A DNA stretch of 64,000 nucleotides from JAAYDS01 sp012729155 (GTDB lineage Bacteria; Chloroflexota; Anaerolineae; UBA1429), in assembly GCA_036774405.1 (NCBI GenBank), contig DAIPBO010000004.1, positions 1 through 64,000 on the forward strand, given 5' to 3'. The first letter of the stretch is position 1; the number at the start of each line of letters is the position of its first letter. The notes under the pieces were generated by a model. It ran no database searches, was not told the DNA's origin, and saw only the letters and a list, made by a program, of their open reading frames with translations. The position numbers and the translations under genes were made by a program. Positions 25,469 to 35,275 of the stretch are shown one piece after another.

Positions 25469-26437
25469 TTAGGCGACGTCGCCCTGCTTGAGGGCCAGCG
25501 CGATGCCGCCCAGCATGCCGGCGCGATCGCCCAACAGCGAGGGCTTGAGCGCCACCGATTCGGGCGGGAACATGTTGATCTGCTCATCGAGGGTGGCGCG
25601 TACCTTGGCAAACAGGATGTCGCCGATGTTGGCCACGCCGCCGCCGATGACCACCAGGTCTGGGTGCAGCGTGTGGGCCACCTGCGAGATGCCCAGCCCC
25701 AGATAGTAGGCGGCGCGTTCGATGGCATCTCGTACGGGGGCGTCGCCGTCCAGGGCGGCCTGCAGCATGGTGCCGGGGTTGACGCGGTTCAGGTCACCCT
25801 CCACGATGCGGTGCAGATTGGGGGCGTTGCCGATCAGCATCAAGCGCATGCCCTCGGCGCTGATGGCTGGGCCTGACGCGAGCGACTCCATACAACCGTG
25901 GGCGCCACAGCCGCACAGCGGGCCGCCGGGCAACACCACCAGATGGCCGAACTCGCCGGCCGCACCCATGGCGCCCAGATGCAGGCGCTTGTTGATGACG
26001 GCGCCACCGCCGATGCCGGTGCCAACAGCGAAAAAGGCCATGGTGTTGGCGCTGCGGCCATGGCCAAACACCAGCTCGCCCAGTGTGGCCGTGCGCACAT
26101 CGTTGAGCAGGTAGACCGGGCAGCCCACCTGCGGGGCAAGCCAATCGCGTACAGGGACATCGGGCCACTTGCCAGGCAGGTTCGGCAGAAAGCGCACGAT
26201 GCCGTTGGCCAGGTCGGCCAGGCCGGGCACACCGATGCCCACGCCCTCTGGCTTGATGCCCGTGGAAGCCGACAGTTCGTTGATCAGCACGGCCATCCGG
26301 TCGACCACGGCGCGGGGCCCTTCGTGAGCCTCGGTAGGGACGCGGTTCTCAGCGATCAGGTTGCCCTCGGCATCTGCAAAGGCGCACGCGATTTTGGTGC
26401 CGCCCAGATCAACACTGGCATAGACACTCGCGGCCAT
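25469..26437 (-). CDS. ROK family sugar kinase (glucokinase-like)
   Basis: The 322-residue kinase has the ATP-binding motif SVDLGGTKIACA at its start, substrate-binding GIGVPGLAD and LLNDVRTATLGE (catalytic Asp), FAVGTGIGGGAV, GEFGHLVV and the zinc motif CGCGAHGCMES. It should phosphorylate a hexose such as glucose or galactose. ATG 26437 has GGAGGAG just upstream; the longer upstream reading lacks family similarity. It shares a promoter (26489-26517) with deoC and is divergent from the beta-galactosidase gene, whose glucose product it could phosphorylate. Confidence 0.92.
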   Translation of the reverse strand: MAASVYASVDLGGTKIACAFADAEGNLIAENRVPTEAHEGPRAVVDRMAVLINELSASTGIKPEGVGIGVPGLADLANGIVRFLPNLPGKWPDVPVRDWLAPQVGCPVYLLNDVRTATLGELVFGHGRSANTMAFFAVGTGIGGGAVINKRLHLGAMGAAGEFGHLVVLPGGPLCGCGAHGCMESLASGPAISAEGMRLMLIGNAPNLHRIVEGDLNRVNPGTMLQAALDGDAPVRDAIERAAYYLGLGISQVAHTLHPDLVVIGGGVANIGDILFAKVRATLDEQINMFPPESVALKPSLLGDRAGMLGGIALALKQGDVA

Positions 26438-26488
26438 CGTAGCTCTCCTCCTCGCGATCAGGTGCTGGTGTTGGACGTTGACGGGCGC

Positions 26489-26517
26489 AGGATAGGCCAA
26501 GGGCACAGGGGTGTCAA
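26489..26517 (-). promoter_or_regulatory. Promoter of the ROK kinase-deoC operon
   Basis: On the minus strand a perfect TTGACA (26512-26517) is followed by a 17-base spacer and TATCCT (26489-26494), about 50 bases before the start codon at 26437. Confidence 0.65.
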
Positions 26518-26607
26518 GACCGCGTGCGGCTGACGTGGCCAATGGTGGACAGCGCCGTCTGGGGCTGTTACACTCTGCTGCAGGATCGACTGCCAAGGAG
26601 CGATGCG

Positions 26608-29600
26608 ATGAGCCCACGCCGCGCTGCGCCAGAATGGGAGAACCCAGCTGTGTTCGGCCGCAACAAGCTTGCTGGCCGCTGCACGTCAGTGCCTTATGCC
26701 GATAGCGCCGAAGCGCTACGCGCAGACGATTCCTCGCTGACGATGGACCTGAGCGGCCCGTGGCGCTTTTGCTATCGCGACCGGGTTGAGGATCAGCCTA
26801 TCGGCTACGAGCAGGTAGATGCCGATGTGTCGGCCTGGGCCGAGATCGACGTGCCCTCGAACTGGGAGATGAAGGGCTACGGGCGGCCGGTCTATGCACC
26901 GGCCAAACTGCCACGCTCGCTGAAAGTGCGTCCGCGCCCCCGCATCAACCGCGCGAACAGCCCCGTTGGCTGCTACCGACGCGAGTTCGTCTTGCCCAAC
27001 GAGTGGCGCGGGAATCGCATCATCCTCTCGTTTGGGGGCGTGGCCTCTGCCATGCACGTGTGGGTCAATGGCGAGCAGGTGGGCTATAGCCAGGATAGCA
27101 TGTTGCCAGCCGATTTCGACATCACCGCGCAGGCGCGCTTGGGCGAGCAGAATGTGTTGGCCGTCACCGTGTATCGTTGGTGTGATGGATCGTATCTCGA
27201 GAACCAGGACATGTGGTTTCTCTCGGGCATCTTTCGTGCGGTGCGGGTATTGGCAGAGCCTGCCGTGCGACTCGATGACTGGTTCGGGCGTACGCGCTTT
27301 GACCAGGCCAATGAAGATGCTGATCTGTTGCTCGATGTGCGGGTGCGCAACCCCGAACACATAGACATCGACGGCTGGTCGGTGTTGGTACGCGTGCTCG
27401 ATGCGTCGGGCGCGCTGGTGGCCGAAGCGTCTGAACCGGTGACGCCCGTCGATGATGGGGGCCTGGCGGGGCTGTCGCTGCGGGTCGAGCGGCCTCATCA
27501 ATGGACGGCCGAGACGCCCTATCTCTACCGCGTCATGCTCACTCTGATTGACGCCGTGGGACAGCCGATCGATACGCGCCTGTTTCGTCACGGTTTTCGC
27601 GAAGTGAGCGTTCAGGGGCGCGAACTACGCGTCAACGGCCGGCCCGTCAAGCTGCTCGGCGTCAACCACCACGACTGGGACCCAGAGGGCGGCCACGCCA
27701 TGCCCTATGAGCGGCTGCTGCAGGATGTGCGCCTCATGAAGCTGCACAACATCAATGCTGTGCGCACTTCGCACTATCCGGCCGACGAGCGCTTTTTGGC
27801 GCTGTGTGATGAGTACGGCCTCTATGTGCTGGGCGAGGCCAACGTCGAGACCCACGGCGCCAGGCTGGCGATGCGAGGCGATCGACGCTGGCGAGCCGCC
27901 ATGATCGACCGCATGGAGCGCATGGTGCTGCGCGACCGCAATCATCCCTGCGTCATCATGTGGTCGCTGGGCAACGAGTCGTGCTCAGACGAGCGCTTTG
28001 CGGCCATGGCCGCGGCGGCGCGTGCCCTCGACGCCACACGACCGATCCACTATGAGGGCGACCATCTGGGCGAGTACACCGACGTGTACAGCATGATGTA
28101 TGCCACCCCCGCGCAGTGGGAGCGCATCGCGCTGGGCGAGGCCCCACCACGGCTGGCCCTGCTGGCGGCCGAGGGCGACTGGCGCGTGCTCAAGGTGCGG
28201 GCATCTTCGGTGGGAGACAAGCCCCTGGTGCTGTGTGAGTATGCCCATGCCATGGGCAACAGCGTGGGCAACCTGGACGAGTATCTGACGCTTTTCGAGC
28301 GTTACCCCCAGTGCATCGGCGGCTTTATCTGGGATTGGGCCGATCAGGCCATCCGACGCGAGCTGCCTGATGGGAAGGTGATGTGGGGCTATGGCGGCGA
28401 TTGCGGCGACGAGTATCAGTTTGGCGTGTTTGGCTGCAACGGCCTCGTGGGCGCCGATCGTACGCCACACCCGGCACTGCTCGAGGTGAAAAAAGGCTAC
28501 CAGCCGTTGCAGATCGAACTGGAGAGCGCCAAACCGTTGCGGTTACGGATACGTAACCGGTATGCATTCCGCACCCTCGACCACCTGCTCGGGCGTTGGC
28601 GGCTGACGGTGGATGGCATCACCGTGGCCCATGGCGACCTGCCACGCGGCCAGGCAGGCCCTGGCGAAGACGCTCTTATCGATCTGGAGATCGAGCCGGT
28701 CAAGCGCCGCGGGTTCGAGCGTCATTTGTATGTCGAGTTTCGCCTGCGCGAGGGCACACCATGGGCGCCGGCGGGGCATCTGGTGGCGTGGGAGCAGCAT
28801 GCCCTGTCGGGCGATTCGTTAGCCGAGACGCCGGCCATTCAGACGCTCGACCTCTCTGCCATGACGCCCATCGCCATGAGTCAGGACCTACGCTGGCTCA
28901 CGCTCGAATGTGAGCAAGCGCTGCTGCGCTTTGACAAGGAGAGTGGCGAGCTGGTGTCGCTGCAGTGCGGTGAGCGCGAGCTGCTGGCAGGGCCCCTGAC
29001 CATGAACCTGACACGCGCGCCCATCGACAATGATGTCTCACTGGCACTCATGGCGCCTGCGCTGCGTTTCCTGACGCGAGACCCGTGGCCCAACGCCTGG
29101 CAGCGACGGCGCCTGCGCTCGTTCGAGATCGGCCGCAGCGATGATGCCGTGGTTAGTGTGGTGGCGCAGTACGCGCTACCCCTCATCCGCACGCCGCTCA
29201 AGGTGCTCTACACTCTGTTCGGCAGCGGCGATCTGGTGATCGAGGCCGAAATGGTGCCGCGGCGCGAGTTGCTGCGCTTTGGCATGCAGTTCGACGTCCC
29301 AGCGGCCTATGAGCGGCTGACCTGGTTTGGTCGCGGCCCGCACGAAACGATGTGGGATCGCCAGCAAGGGGCACCCGTGGGCATCTATTCGCAGACGGCC
29401 GAGGCGATGATCGAGCAGTATGTTCGGCCGCAAGAGAGCGGCAGTCGCACGGGGGTGCGCTGGGCCACGCTCACCGATCGTGATGGCGAGGGTTTGCTGT
29501 TGGCCGATGAGGCAGGAACGTTGCTCAGCGTGAGCGCCTGGCCCTTTAGCCAGGACGACCTGATGCAGTCGCCCCACCTGCACGAGCTGCCGCGGCGAGA

Positions 29601-29778
29601 TGTCATCACCGTGAATGTGACCCACCGTCAGCGCGGCGTGGGCGGCGATCTGCCGGTGGGCGTCACTGTGCACCCCAGGTGTCGCCTAACGCCCAACCGC
29701 AGTTACCTACTGCGGTTCCGTCTGCGCCCCTTTGCGCCGGGAGACCCGCTGGGGCGCGAACTGCAGTGGATCGCCTGA
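26608..29778 (+). CDS. LacZ-type beta-galactosidase (glycoside hydrolase family 2)
   Basis: The 1056-residue enzyme has the full LacZ layout: sugar-binding jelly roll (about 45-215), immunoglobulin-like domain, TIM barrel, second Ig-like domain and the C-terminal small-domain beta sandwich (RGPHETMWDR). Acid/base Glu457 is in WSLGNES and nucleophile Glu544 in LCEYAHAMGNS. It hydrolyses terminal beta-galactosides. No signal peptide is visible, so it acts in the cytoplasm on imported oligosaccharides. ATG 26608 follows AAGGAG. No transporter lies beside it; the divergent ROK kinase may use its product. Confidence 0.93.
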   Translation: MSPRRAAPEWENPAVFGRNKLAGRCTSVPYADSAEALRADDSSLTMDLSGPWRFCYRDRVEDQPIGYEQVDADVSAWAEIDVPSNWEMKGYGRPVYAPAKLPRSLKVRPRPRINRANSPVGCYRREFVLPNEWRGNRIILSFGGVASAMHVWVNGEQVGYSQDSMLPADFDITAQARLGEQNVLAVTVYRWCDGSYLENQDMWFLSGIFRAVRVLAEPAVRLDDWFGRTRFDQANEDADLLLDVRVRNPEHIDIDGWSVLVRVLDASGALVAEASEPVTPVDDGGLAGLSLRVERPHQWTAETPYLYRVMLTLIDAVGQPIDTRLFRHGFREVSVQGRELRVNGRPVKLLGVNHHDWDPEGGHAMPYERLLQDVRLMKLHNINAVRTSHYPADERFLALCDEYGLYVLGEANVETHGARLAMRGDRRWRAAMIDRMERMVLRDRNHPCVIMWSLGNESCSDERFAAMAAAARALDATRPIHYEGDHLGEYTDVYSMMYATPAQWERIALGEAPPRLALLAAEGDWRVLKVRASSVGDKPLVLCEYAHAMGNSVGNLDEYLTLFERYPQCIGGFIWDWADQAIRRELPDGKVMWGYGGDCGDEYQFGVFGCNGLVGADRTPHPALLEVKKGYQPLQIELESAKPLRLRIRNRYAFRTLDHLLGRWRLTVDGITVAHGDLPRGQAGPGEDALIDLEIEPVKRRGFERHLYVEFRLREGTPWAPAGHLVAWEQHALSGDSLAETPAIQTLDLSAMTPIAMSQDLRWLTLECEQALLRFDKESGELVSLQCGERELLAGPLTMNLTRAPIDNDVSLALMAPALRFLTRDPWPNAWQRRRLRSFEIGRSDDAVVSVVAQYALPLIRTPLKVLYTLFGSGDLVIEAEMVPRRELLRFGMQFDVPAAYERLTWFGRGPHETMWDRQQGAPVGIYSQTAEAMIEQYVRPQESGSRTGVRWATLTDRDGEGLLLADEAGTLLSVSAWPFSQDDLMQSPHLHELPRRDVITVNVTHRQRGVGGDLPVGVTVHPRCRLTPNRSYLLRFRLRPFAPGDPLGRELQWIA

Positions 29779-29890
29779 TCCTTTACGATGGACGGAGACG
29801 GGCCAAAGCGCAAAGGCGTAAAAATACGGTGCGACTGCGCTTGTATCGCGGCATATCGATAGAATTTTACGCAGAAAGCAGAGAACGGGG

Positions 29891-29918
29891 TTGACGGGGC
29901 ACTAAAGTGCTCTATAAT
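29891..29918 (+). promoter_or_regulatory. Strong promoter of the surface protein gene
   Basis: TTGACG (29891-29896), a 16-base spacer and perfect TATAAT (29913-29918), leaving an untranslated leader of about 80 bases. Confidence 0.75.
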
Positions 29919-30007
29919 GGCTACAGCTAAACGGCCATGGGGGCCCTTCTGTATCGGGGGGATCAGAAGCGGCGGCCGTGATGTGAGTGGGAAAAGGAGT
30001 GTTTGCC

Positions 30008-33000
30008 ATGTCGCCACGCCTGCGTTTGTTTGCTGCGCTTGTGCGCCTCACCGTCGTCCTGTCGCTTTCCTTGTCGTTTATCCCTGCAGTCCTCGCGGCG
30101 AGCGAGCCGTCATTCGGCGGAGCACAGACTGTCCTCGCGCCCCACAGCGATGACGAGGTTCCGCCTGCCGACCCGCCGCCGACCGAAGATGTGACGCCAG
30201 AGCCGACTGAGGATGCAACACCTCCTGTTGACGAAGGCACGCCGACACCGCCCCCGGGTGAAGAGCCGACGCCCGGGCCGGTAGACGAGCCCACGCCGAC
30301 GCCTGTGTCAGAGATCGTGCTGGGCGCGCCGCCAGTGCCGGTGCAGCTGGCCGAGATCACGCTCGAGCCCGCCGCTAAGGGCGAGTTCCCCGAGTGCAAC
30401 TGGAACTGCACCGCCAACGATGTGGTGGGCAGCAATCTGCGGCTGAGCAAGAGCCAGACCGAGGATATCTCTCTGGAGCCGTGCACGCCAGGCGAGCCCG
30501 CCACAGCATGGATCTGGATCACCCTGGCGAGCACGCAGAATTCGAGCCGCTACCAGGTGACGGTGGTGGGCGATCTGTACATCAATGGGGTGTACCACAG
30601 CAGCATCGAGCATTGCGCGCTCGACAGCATCGGCAACAAAGAGACCATCAACACGGCGCTGACCTCGTTCCAGTGGACGTGTGGCTCGCGCGTCGAGCTG
30701 CGCAATATGCTGGTGGCCTGGAGGGCGGGAAGCGCCACGACCTGTCCGCATTCGACCGACTGTCGCGACTATCAACCCTCCAAGTGCTACATGGAGGAAG
30801 TGGCGCCCATCGCCGCACCGTTGGTAGCAGACTTTGACTCTGACGATGTCTGCCTGTCAGATGGCACGGTGAGCTTTACCGACCAGACGACCGGCGGCGA
30901 GATGCCTTACACCTATGCCTGGGACTTTGGCGATGGCGGCTCGAGCACATCGCAGAACCCGTCGCACACCTACACGGCGGCGGGTAGCTTTGATGTGACG
31001 TTGACCGTCACCGATGCGCAAGACCCGCCCGTCCAAGACTCACAGACCTACACGGTGCATGTATGGGCCAGCCCCGTGGCCAGCTTTACGGCTTCGCCCA
31101 TGAGCGGAGCGGCGCCCCTTGCGGTGACGTTTACAGACACGTCAACGGCAGGCGCACCCAACGGTGGAGCGATCACCGGCTGGTCGTGGGACTTTGGCGA
31201 CGGGGGCACCAGCACCGCCCAGAACCCCAGCCACACGTTTACTGCGGTAGGCACTTACACCGTCAAGTTGACGGTGACCGATGCCAATGGCTGCATGCAC
31301 TATACCACGCACGATATCGACGCGACGGCCGAACCCGGGTTTACGGTGAACAAAAAGGTGCTCGCACCGCATGACAGCGACCCTGCCGAGCCCGGCGACA
31401 CGATCTATTACGAGATCGAGGTCGAGAACACCGGCAATGTCGACCTGGACATCGCCGAAGTGGACGACAGCCTGATCGACAGCCTCACGGGGCCGACGGG
31501 CGACAGCGATAGCGACGGCCTGCTGAGCGTCGGCGAGACCTGGGTCTACTCAGGAAGCTATGATGTGACCGACGACGATGTCTGCGATGACATCGACAAC
31601 ACGGCCACGGTCACCGCCGAGTTTGGCGATTGGACCGATGACCAGAGCGATTCGGTGACGGTCGAGACCGACTATACCGCCGCCATCGGCATCGCCAAAG
31701 AGGCCGACGTCGAGACCATCGGCGTGGGTGGCATGATCAACTACACCATCACCGTGACCAACGAAGGCGACGTGGCACTGGCGAATGTCGAGGTGACTGA
31801 TACCAAGATCACGCCAAGCGCCCCGAGCGGTGACACTGACAGCGATGGTCTGCTCGATGTGGACGAGACGTGGGTCTACACTGGCAGCTACAGCGTCGTC
31901 GAGAACGACATATGCGCGCCAGTGCTGAATACCGCTTCCGTAGAGGCCGAGGATCCCTGCGGGAACACCGTCGATGATACCTCTGACGAGGTGTCGGTGG
32001 ACGTGACGTACGATTTCGACATCGAGATCGAAAAGACGACGACCACCGTTATCGGCGAGCCGGGCGACACCATCACCTATACCATCACGGTGACCAACAC
32101 CGGCGACGTGGCGCTGTCGGGGATCGTCGTCGAGGACGACCTGACAGGCTTGTACTGGGAGGTGCCCACGATCCCGTCAGGAGGCAATGCCTCCAAGGAC
32201 ACCACCTATACGGTCACAGAGGACGATCTTTGTGGTGACATCGTCAACACAGCGACGGCCACCGTCGACGACCCCTGTGGTGGTGAGGGCATCACCGTCG
32301 ACGATACAGTGACGGTCGAGACGCTCTTCAGCCCCGAGCTGACCGTGACCAAGGCGACCGACTTTCAGGGGCCCGCAGAGGTGGGCGACGAGATCGACTA
32401 CACCATCGAGGTGGCGAACACCGGCGACGTGACGGTGACCGATCTTGAGGTGACCGATACGTTGCTGTCGAACCTGGCCTATGTGTCGGGCGACGCGAAT
32501 ATGGATGAGGTGCTCGANNNNNNNNNNNNNNNNNNNNNNNNNNNNNNNNNNNNNNNNNNNNNNNNNNNNNNNNNNNNNNNNNNNNNNNNNNNNNNNNNNN
32601 NNNNNNNNNNNNNNNNNGACTTTGAGGGGGCCGCCACTGTCGGCGACGTGGTCGAGTACACGATCGAGGTGGCAAACACCGGCGACGTGACGGTGACCGA
32701 TCTTGAGGTGACCGATACGCTGCTGTCGAACCTGGCCTATGTGTCGGGCGACGCGAATATGGATGAGGTGCTCGACCTCGACGAGACCTGGGTCTACAGC
32801 GGCAGCTACGAGGTGACTGAGGACGATATCTGTGGCGACATCGTCAACACGGCCACAGCCACCGGCATGGCCGCCTGCGAGAGCCCGGTGACTGGTGACT
32901 CGAATCAAGTGACGGTTACGACGACTTCGACCCCCGAGCTGACGGTGACCAAGGCAACCGACTTTGAGGGGGCCGCCACTGTCGGCGACGTGGTCGAGTA

Positions 33001-33787
33001 CACGATCGAGGTGGAAAACACCGGTGATGTGAGCGTGTACGATCTGACGGTGGTTGACGCCATGCTGGCCGACCTGGCCTATGTGTCGGGCGACAGCGAC
33101 AGTGACGACGTGCTCGACGTCGGCGAAGTCTGGGTCTTTGGTGGCACCTACGAGGTCACCGAAGAGGATGTCTGCTGGGCTAGCCTGGTGAACCAGGCGG
33201 AGGCGAGCGGTTTCACGCTGTGCGAAGACCCAGTCACTGGCACGTCGAACGAGGTTACCACAGAGGTTACCTATGAGGCCGAGCTCACGGTGGACAAGAC
33301 AACCACACTGAGCGGCAAGGCCAAGGCCGGCGATACGGTGTCGTACACCATCGAGGTGACCAACAGCGGCAACGTCATGCTGAGCGACGTGGTGGTGACC
33401 GACTTGATGCTGGGCATCGTGGCCGATACTTCGATCGGCGACCTGGCTCCTGGCGAATCGGGCTCGATCAGCGGGTCCTATGTCGTCAAGTCAGATGACA
33501 AGGGCAAGAGCCTGACGAACACGGCCGTGGCGACCGCCACAGACCCGTGCGGTGAAGAGGTGTCGTCTGAGGACAGCGTGACCATCGAGGTCAGCAAGCC
33601 TTCGGTCAAAAAGCCGACGCCTGTTCCGCCGACGCCGGTGCCCACACCTACCATCCCTGTGTTGCCCCCGCTGCCGCCGGTGATTCCGCCGACGGGTGCA
33701 GCTGAGGCAACTTCTCTGGCCTGGCCCCTTATCGTTGGGCTTGGCACCAGTGCACTGCTAGTCATCCGGCTCCGTCGTCGTCGCTGA
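30008..33787 (+). CDS. Large secreted/surface protein with PKD and DUF11-type repeats (assembly gap inside)
   Basis: The reading is 1259 residues including the 100-N gap. A Sec signal peptide (hydrophobic LTVVLSLSLSFIPAVLAA) is followed by a Pro/Thr/Glu-rich linker, a beta-rich domain with Cys pairs, two PKD domains (YAWDFGDGGSSTSQNPSHT and SWDFGDGGTSTAQNPSHT), and at least six DUF11-like beta-sandwich repeats (VENTGNVDL, VTNTGDVAL, VANTGDVTV). The C-terminus has a Pro-rich spacer, IPPTGA, a membrane helix (AWPLIVGLGTSALLVI) and RLRRRR, the layout of a sortase-type or retained anchor. It is probably a cell-surface adhesin or stalk. Start 30008 follows AGGAG. True length is unknown. Confidence 0.8.
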   Translation: MSPRLRLFAALVRLTVVLSLSLSFIPAVLAASEPSFGGAQTVLAPHSDDEVPPADPPPTEDVTPEPTEDATPPVDEGTPTPPPGEEPTPGPVDEPTPTPVSEIVLGAPPVPVQLAEITLEPAAKGEFPECNWNCTANDVVGSNLRLSKSQTEDISLEPCTPGEPATAWIWITLASTQNSSRYQVTVVGDLYINGVYHSSIEHCALDSIGNKETINTALTSFQWTCGSRVELRNMLVAWRAGSATTCPHSTDCRDYQPSKCYMEEVAPIAAPLVADFDSDDVCLSDGTVSFTDQTTGGEMPYTYAWDFGDGGSSTSQNPSHTYTAAGSFDVTLTVTDAQDPPVQDSQTYTVHVWASPVASFTASPMSGAAPLAVTFTDTSTAGAPNGGAITGWSWDFGDGGTSTAQNPSHTFTAVGTYTVKLTVTDANGCMHYTTHDIDATAEPGFTVNKKVLAPHDSDPAEPGDTIYYEIEVENTGNVDLDIAEVDDSLIDSLTGPTGDSDSDGLLSVGETWVYSGSYDVTDDDVCDDIDNTATVTAEFGDWTDDQSDSVTVETDYTAAIGIAKEADVETIGVGGMINYTITVTNEGDVALANVEVTDTKITPSAPSGDTDSDGLLDVDETWVYTGSYSVVENDICAPVLNTASVEAEDPCGNTVDDTSDEVSVDVTYDFDIEIEKTTTTVIGEPGDTITYTITVTNTGDVALSGIVVEDDLTGLYWEVPTIPSGGNASKDTTYTVTEDDLCGDIVNTATATVDDPCGGEGITVDDTVTVETLFSPELTVTKATDFQGPAEVGDEIDYTIEVANTGDVTVTDLEVTDTLLSNLAYVSGDANMDEVLXXXXXXXXXXXXXXXXXXXXXXXXXXXXXXXXXXDFEGAATVGDVVEYTIEVANTGDVTVTDLEVTDTLLSNLAYVSGDANMDEVLDLDETWVYSGSYEVTEDDICGDIVNTATATGMAACESPVTGDSNQVTVTTTSTPELTVTKATDFEGAATVGDVVEYTIEVENTGDVSVYDLTVVDAMLADLAYVSGDSDSDDVLDVGEVWVFGGTYEVTEEDVCWASLVNQAEASGFTLCEDPVTGTSNEVTTEVTYEAELTVDKTTTLSGKAKAGDTVSYTIEVTNSGNVMLSDVVVTDLMLGIVADTSIGDLAPGESGSISGSYVVKSDDKGKSLTNTAVATATDPCGEEVSSEDSVTIEVSKPSVKKPTPVPPTPVPTPTIPVLPPLPPVIPPTGAAEATSLAWPLIVGLGTSALLVIRLRRRR
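32360..33301 (+). repeat. Tandem DUF11-coding repeats, unit about 342 bases
   Basis: Copies begin at 32360 (cut by the gap after 158 bases), 32618 and 32960. The first 158 bases of the copies at 32360 and 32618 share a stretch of more than 100 bases that differs at only two positions, ending in the same GATGAGGTGCTCGA. The third copy is clearly more diverged after its first 70 bases. Near-identity indicates recent duplication or gene conversion and explains the failed assembly. Confidence 0.85.
32518..32617. other. Scaffold gap of 100 N
   Basis: Exactly 100 N, the conventional unknown-length placeholder. By alignment with the next repeat copy, at least 184 bases are missing (one unit's remainder), or 184 plus multiples of about 342. 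The reading frame on both sides is consistent with this. Confidence 0.95.
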
Positions 33788-33803
33788 CGACGACCCACGG
33801 CAG

Positions 33804-33832
33804 GGGACTGGCCCCGGGGGGAGGCCAGTCCC
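33804..33832 (+). terminator. Terminator after the surface protein gene
   Basis: GGGACTGGCC (33804-33813) pairs with GGCCAGTCCC (33823-33832), followed by TTTGCCTT. Confidence 0.85.
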
Positions 33833-33855
33833 TTTGCCTTGGGAGCGTCGAGCGT

Positions 33856-34788
33856 ATGCTCATGGTAATCGCGAATCTTGAGAGGATCACATTGCGCAGA
33901 GTCTTGCTGTTAGCGACGTTGATGGCCTTGTTACTATCGGGGTGCCAGCGGCGGGCAACGCCTGAGTTGGTCGTTGGCGGTCCGCTGCAGGCCACAGCCA
34001 CAGCCACACCGATCACGCCGTCGCCCCGAGGCGAAAAAGAGACCCCGCCGACGGCCACGATAACCACTACACCAGCGGTAACCGCACCGGCAACACGGAC
34101 GCCCAAGCCCACGTTTACACCGCGCAGTGCCGCAACGGCCACGCGCAAGGCGCCGGCGCCCACTCGTACGCTGCCGCCACTGCCGGTGGATGCGGTGCGC
34201 TACACGCGCGGTGGGATCAACTTTGGCGATCCGAACCGGCACATCTCGATGGCCTATCCTGCCAGCCTCGACGGCGAGGGCTGGACCGAGTTCTACGACC
34301 TTGAGCTGCTCGTCTCAGAGCCAACGCAACAGGCCTTTACCCAGTTCATCAGCCAGTTTGGGGGCAGCGTTTTTGTGTATGCTGACCTCGCCAGTGGCTC
34401 GTTTGTGCTGAACGTCCATTCGGGGCGGCTCAAGGCCACACGACAAGCGCTCGAGGCCGAGCCTCTGCGGCAGATGCTAGAGGGCGAGCTCTACGCGACA
34501 GAGAGCCGCGAGACCATCAACGCCAACCTGGCCAAGCTGGTTGGCCGCGAATTCGTCTTTTCGCAGGGCGAGGCACGCTCTCGCTTTGTGGTGTCGCAGG
34601 CGGCCCGCATGGGCCATGCCGAGCGGGCGCCATACGATGCCAGCCCGGGCGAGATCAGTCTTTTCCTCGGCGGGCTACAGCAGCCCGAGCGCTCGTTCAT
34701 GATGATCTTGTGCAGCGGGCGTCAGCCAGATGAGCCGCAGACGCCCTTCCCCGGCTACTTTGTTTTAGGACTGACGCAGATAGATTAG
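33856..34788 (+). CDS. Putative lipoprotein with Thr/Pro-rich linker
   Basis: The 310-residue product has a lipoprotein signal (RRVLLLATLMALLLSGC, Cys about residue 30), a Thr/Pro/Ala-rich spacer (about 35-115) and a C-terminal globular domain of about 190 residues that I do not recognise (VDAVRYTRGGINFGD, ISQFGGSVFVYADL). It is probably anchored to the outer face of the membrane. A TTG at 33892 with GAGAGG six bases upstream would give a more typical signal peptide beginning directly at RRVLLL, and may be the true start. It follows the surface protein gene after a terminator. Confidence 0.65.
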   Translation: MLMVIANLERITLRRVLLLATLMALLLSGCQRRATPELVVGGPLQATATATPITPSPRGEKETPPTATITTTPAVTAPATRTPKPTFTPRSAATATRKAPAPTRTLPPLPVDAVRYTRGGINFGDPNRHISMAYPASLDGEGWTEFYDLELLVSEPTQQAFTQFISQFGGSVFVYADLASGSFVLNVHSGRLKATRQALEAEPLRQMLEGELYATESRETINANLAKLVGREFVFSQGEARSRFVVSQAARMGHAERAPYDASPGEISLFLGGLQQPERSFMMILCSGRQPDEPQTPFPGYFVLGLTQID

Positions 34789-34831
34789 CGCTGGCCCGTA
34801 TCCTTTCTGAGAGCTGGTGTACGGGCCAGCG
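34789..34831 (+). terminator. Hairpin after the lipoprotein gene
   Basis: CGCTGGCCCGTA (34789-34800) pairs perfectly with TACGGGCCAGCG (34820-34831) around a 19-base loop, directly after the stop codon. No U-run follows. Confidence 0.7.
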
Positions 34832-35193
34832 GACAGACTCGCCACCCTCTTGAGACGCCCAGTGCCTGACTCGTGTGCGAGCGCTGACGTATGCGAGGTA
34901 GCGCCAATGTGCAGGGCACCATCACCCGAAGCGCAGATGCAACCGCGGTGTGGCAATTGAGGGGGAGACTGTCAGACCACCGTGCCAGGGCAATCGCCAG
35001 CGGTTCGCCCGGGCGCGCCTGGTGCGGCGTGGTCTGCCCCGCGGGCTCACCACGTAAAGCTATGTGCCCAGGCCATCTGGTGATGTGCCGACGACTCTGC
35101 CGCGGCGCAGCTGTCGTTGAGTGAAGGCGCCCTTGCTGTGCGGCGCTTGTCTTGCTGCTGTCGGTGCAATTTCCCAACAACCGTGATTTGCGC
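34832..35193. other. Gene-free stretch
   Basis: About 360 bases between the hairpin at 34789 and the promoter at 35194. I see no coding sequence, RNA gene or clear repeat. A 154-codon open frame on the minus strand has no recognisable features and lacks a ribosome binding site. Confidence 0.5.
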
Positions 35194-35221
35194 TGGACAA
35201 GTGTTGCATGGCGTGTACAAT
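35194..35221 (+). promoter_or_regulatory. Promoter of the Gfo/Idh dehydrogenase gene
   Basis: TGGACA (35194-35199), a 16-base spacer and TACAAT (35216-35221); each hexamer matches the consensus at five of six positions. Confidence 0.65.
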
Positions 35222-35275
35222 GAGAGTTGGGCACACTATTGGCCCACAACTGACCATCCGATGGAGGTTCTCAGC

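Noticed and set aside
32360..33301. Direct repeats considered as CRISPR or mobile element
   Set aside because: They encode in-frame beta-sandwich repeats of one protein, with units of about 342 bases and no spacers.
34785..35249. A 154-codon minus-strand frame in the gene-free stretch
   Set aside because: No similarity pattern, poor codon use, no ribosome binding site; it also overlaps the promoter of the Gfo/Idh gene.
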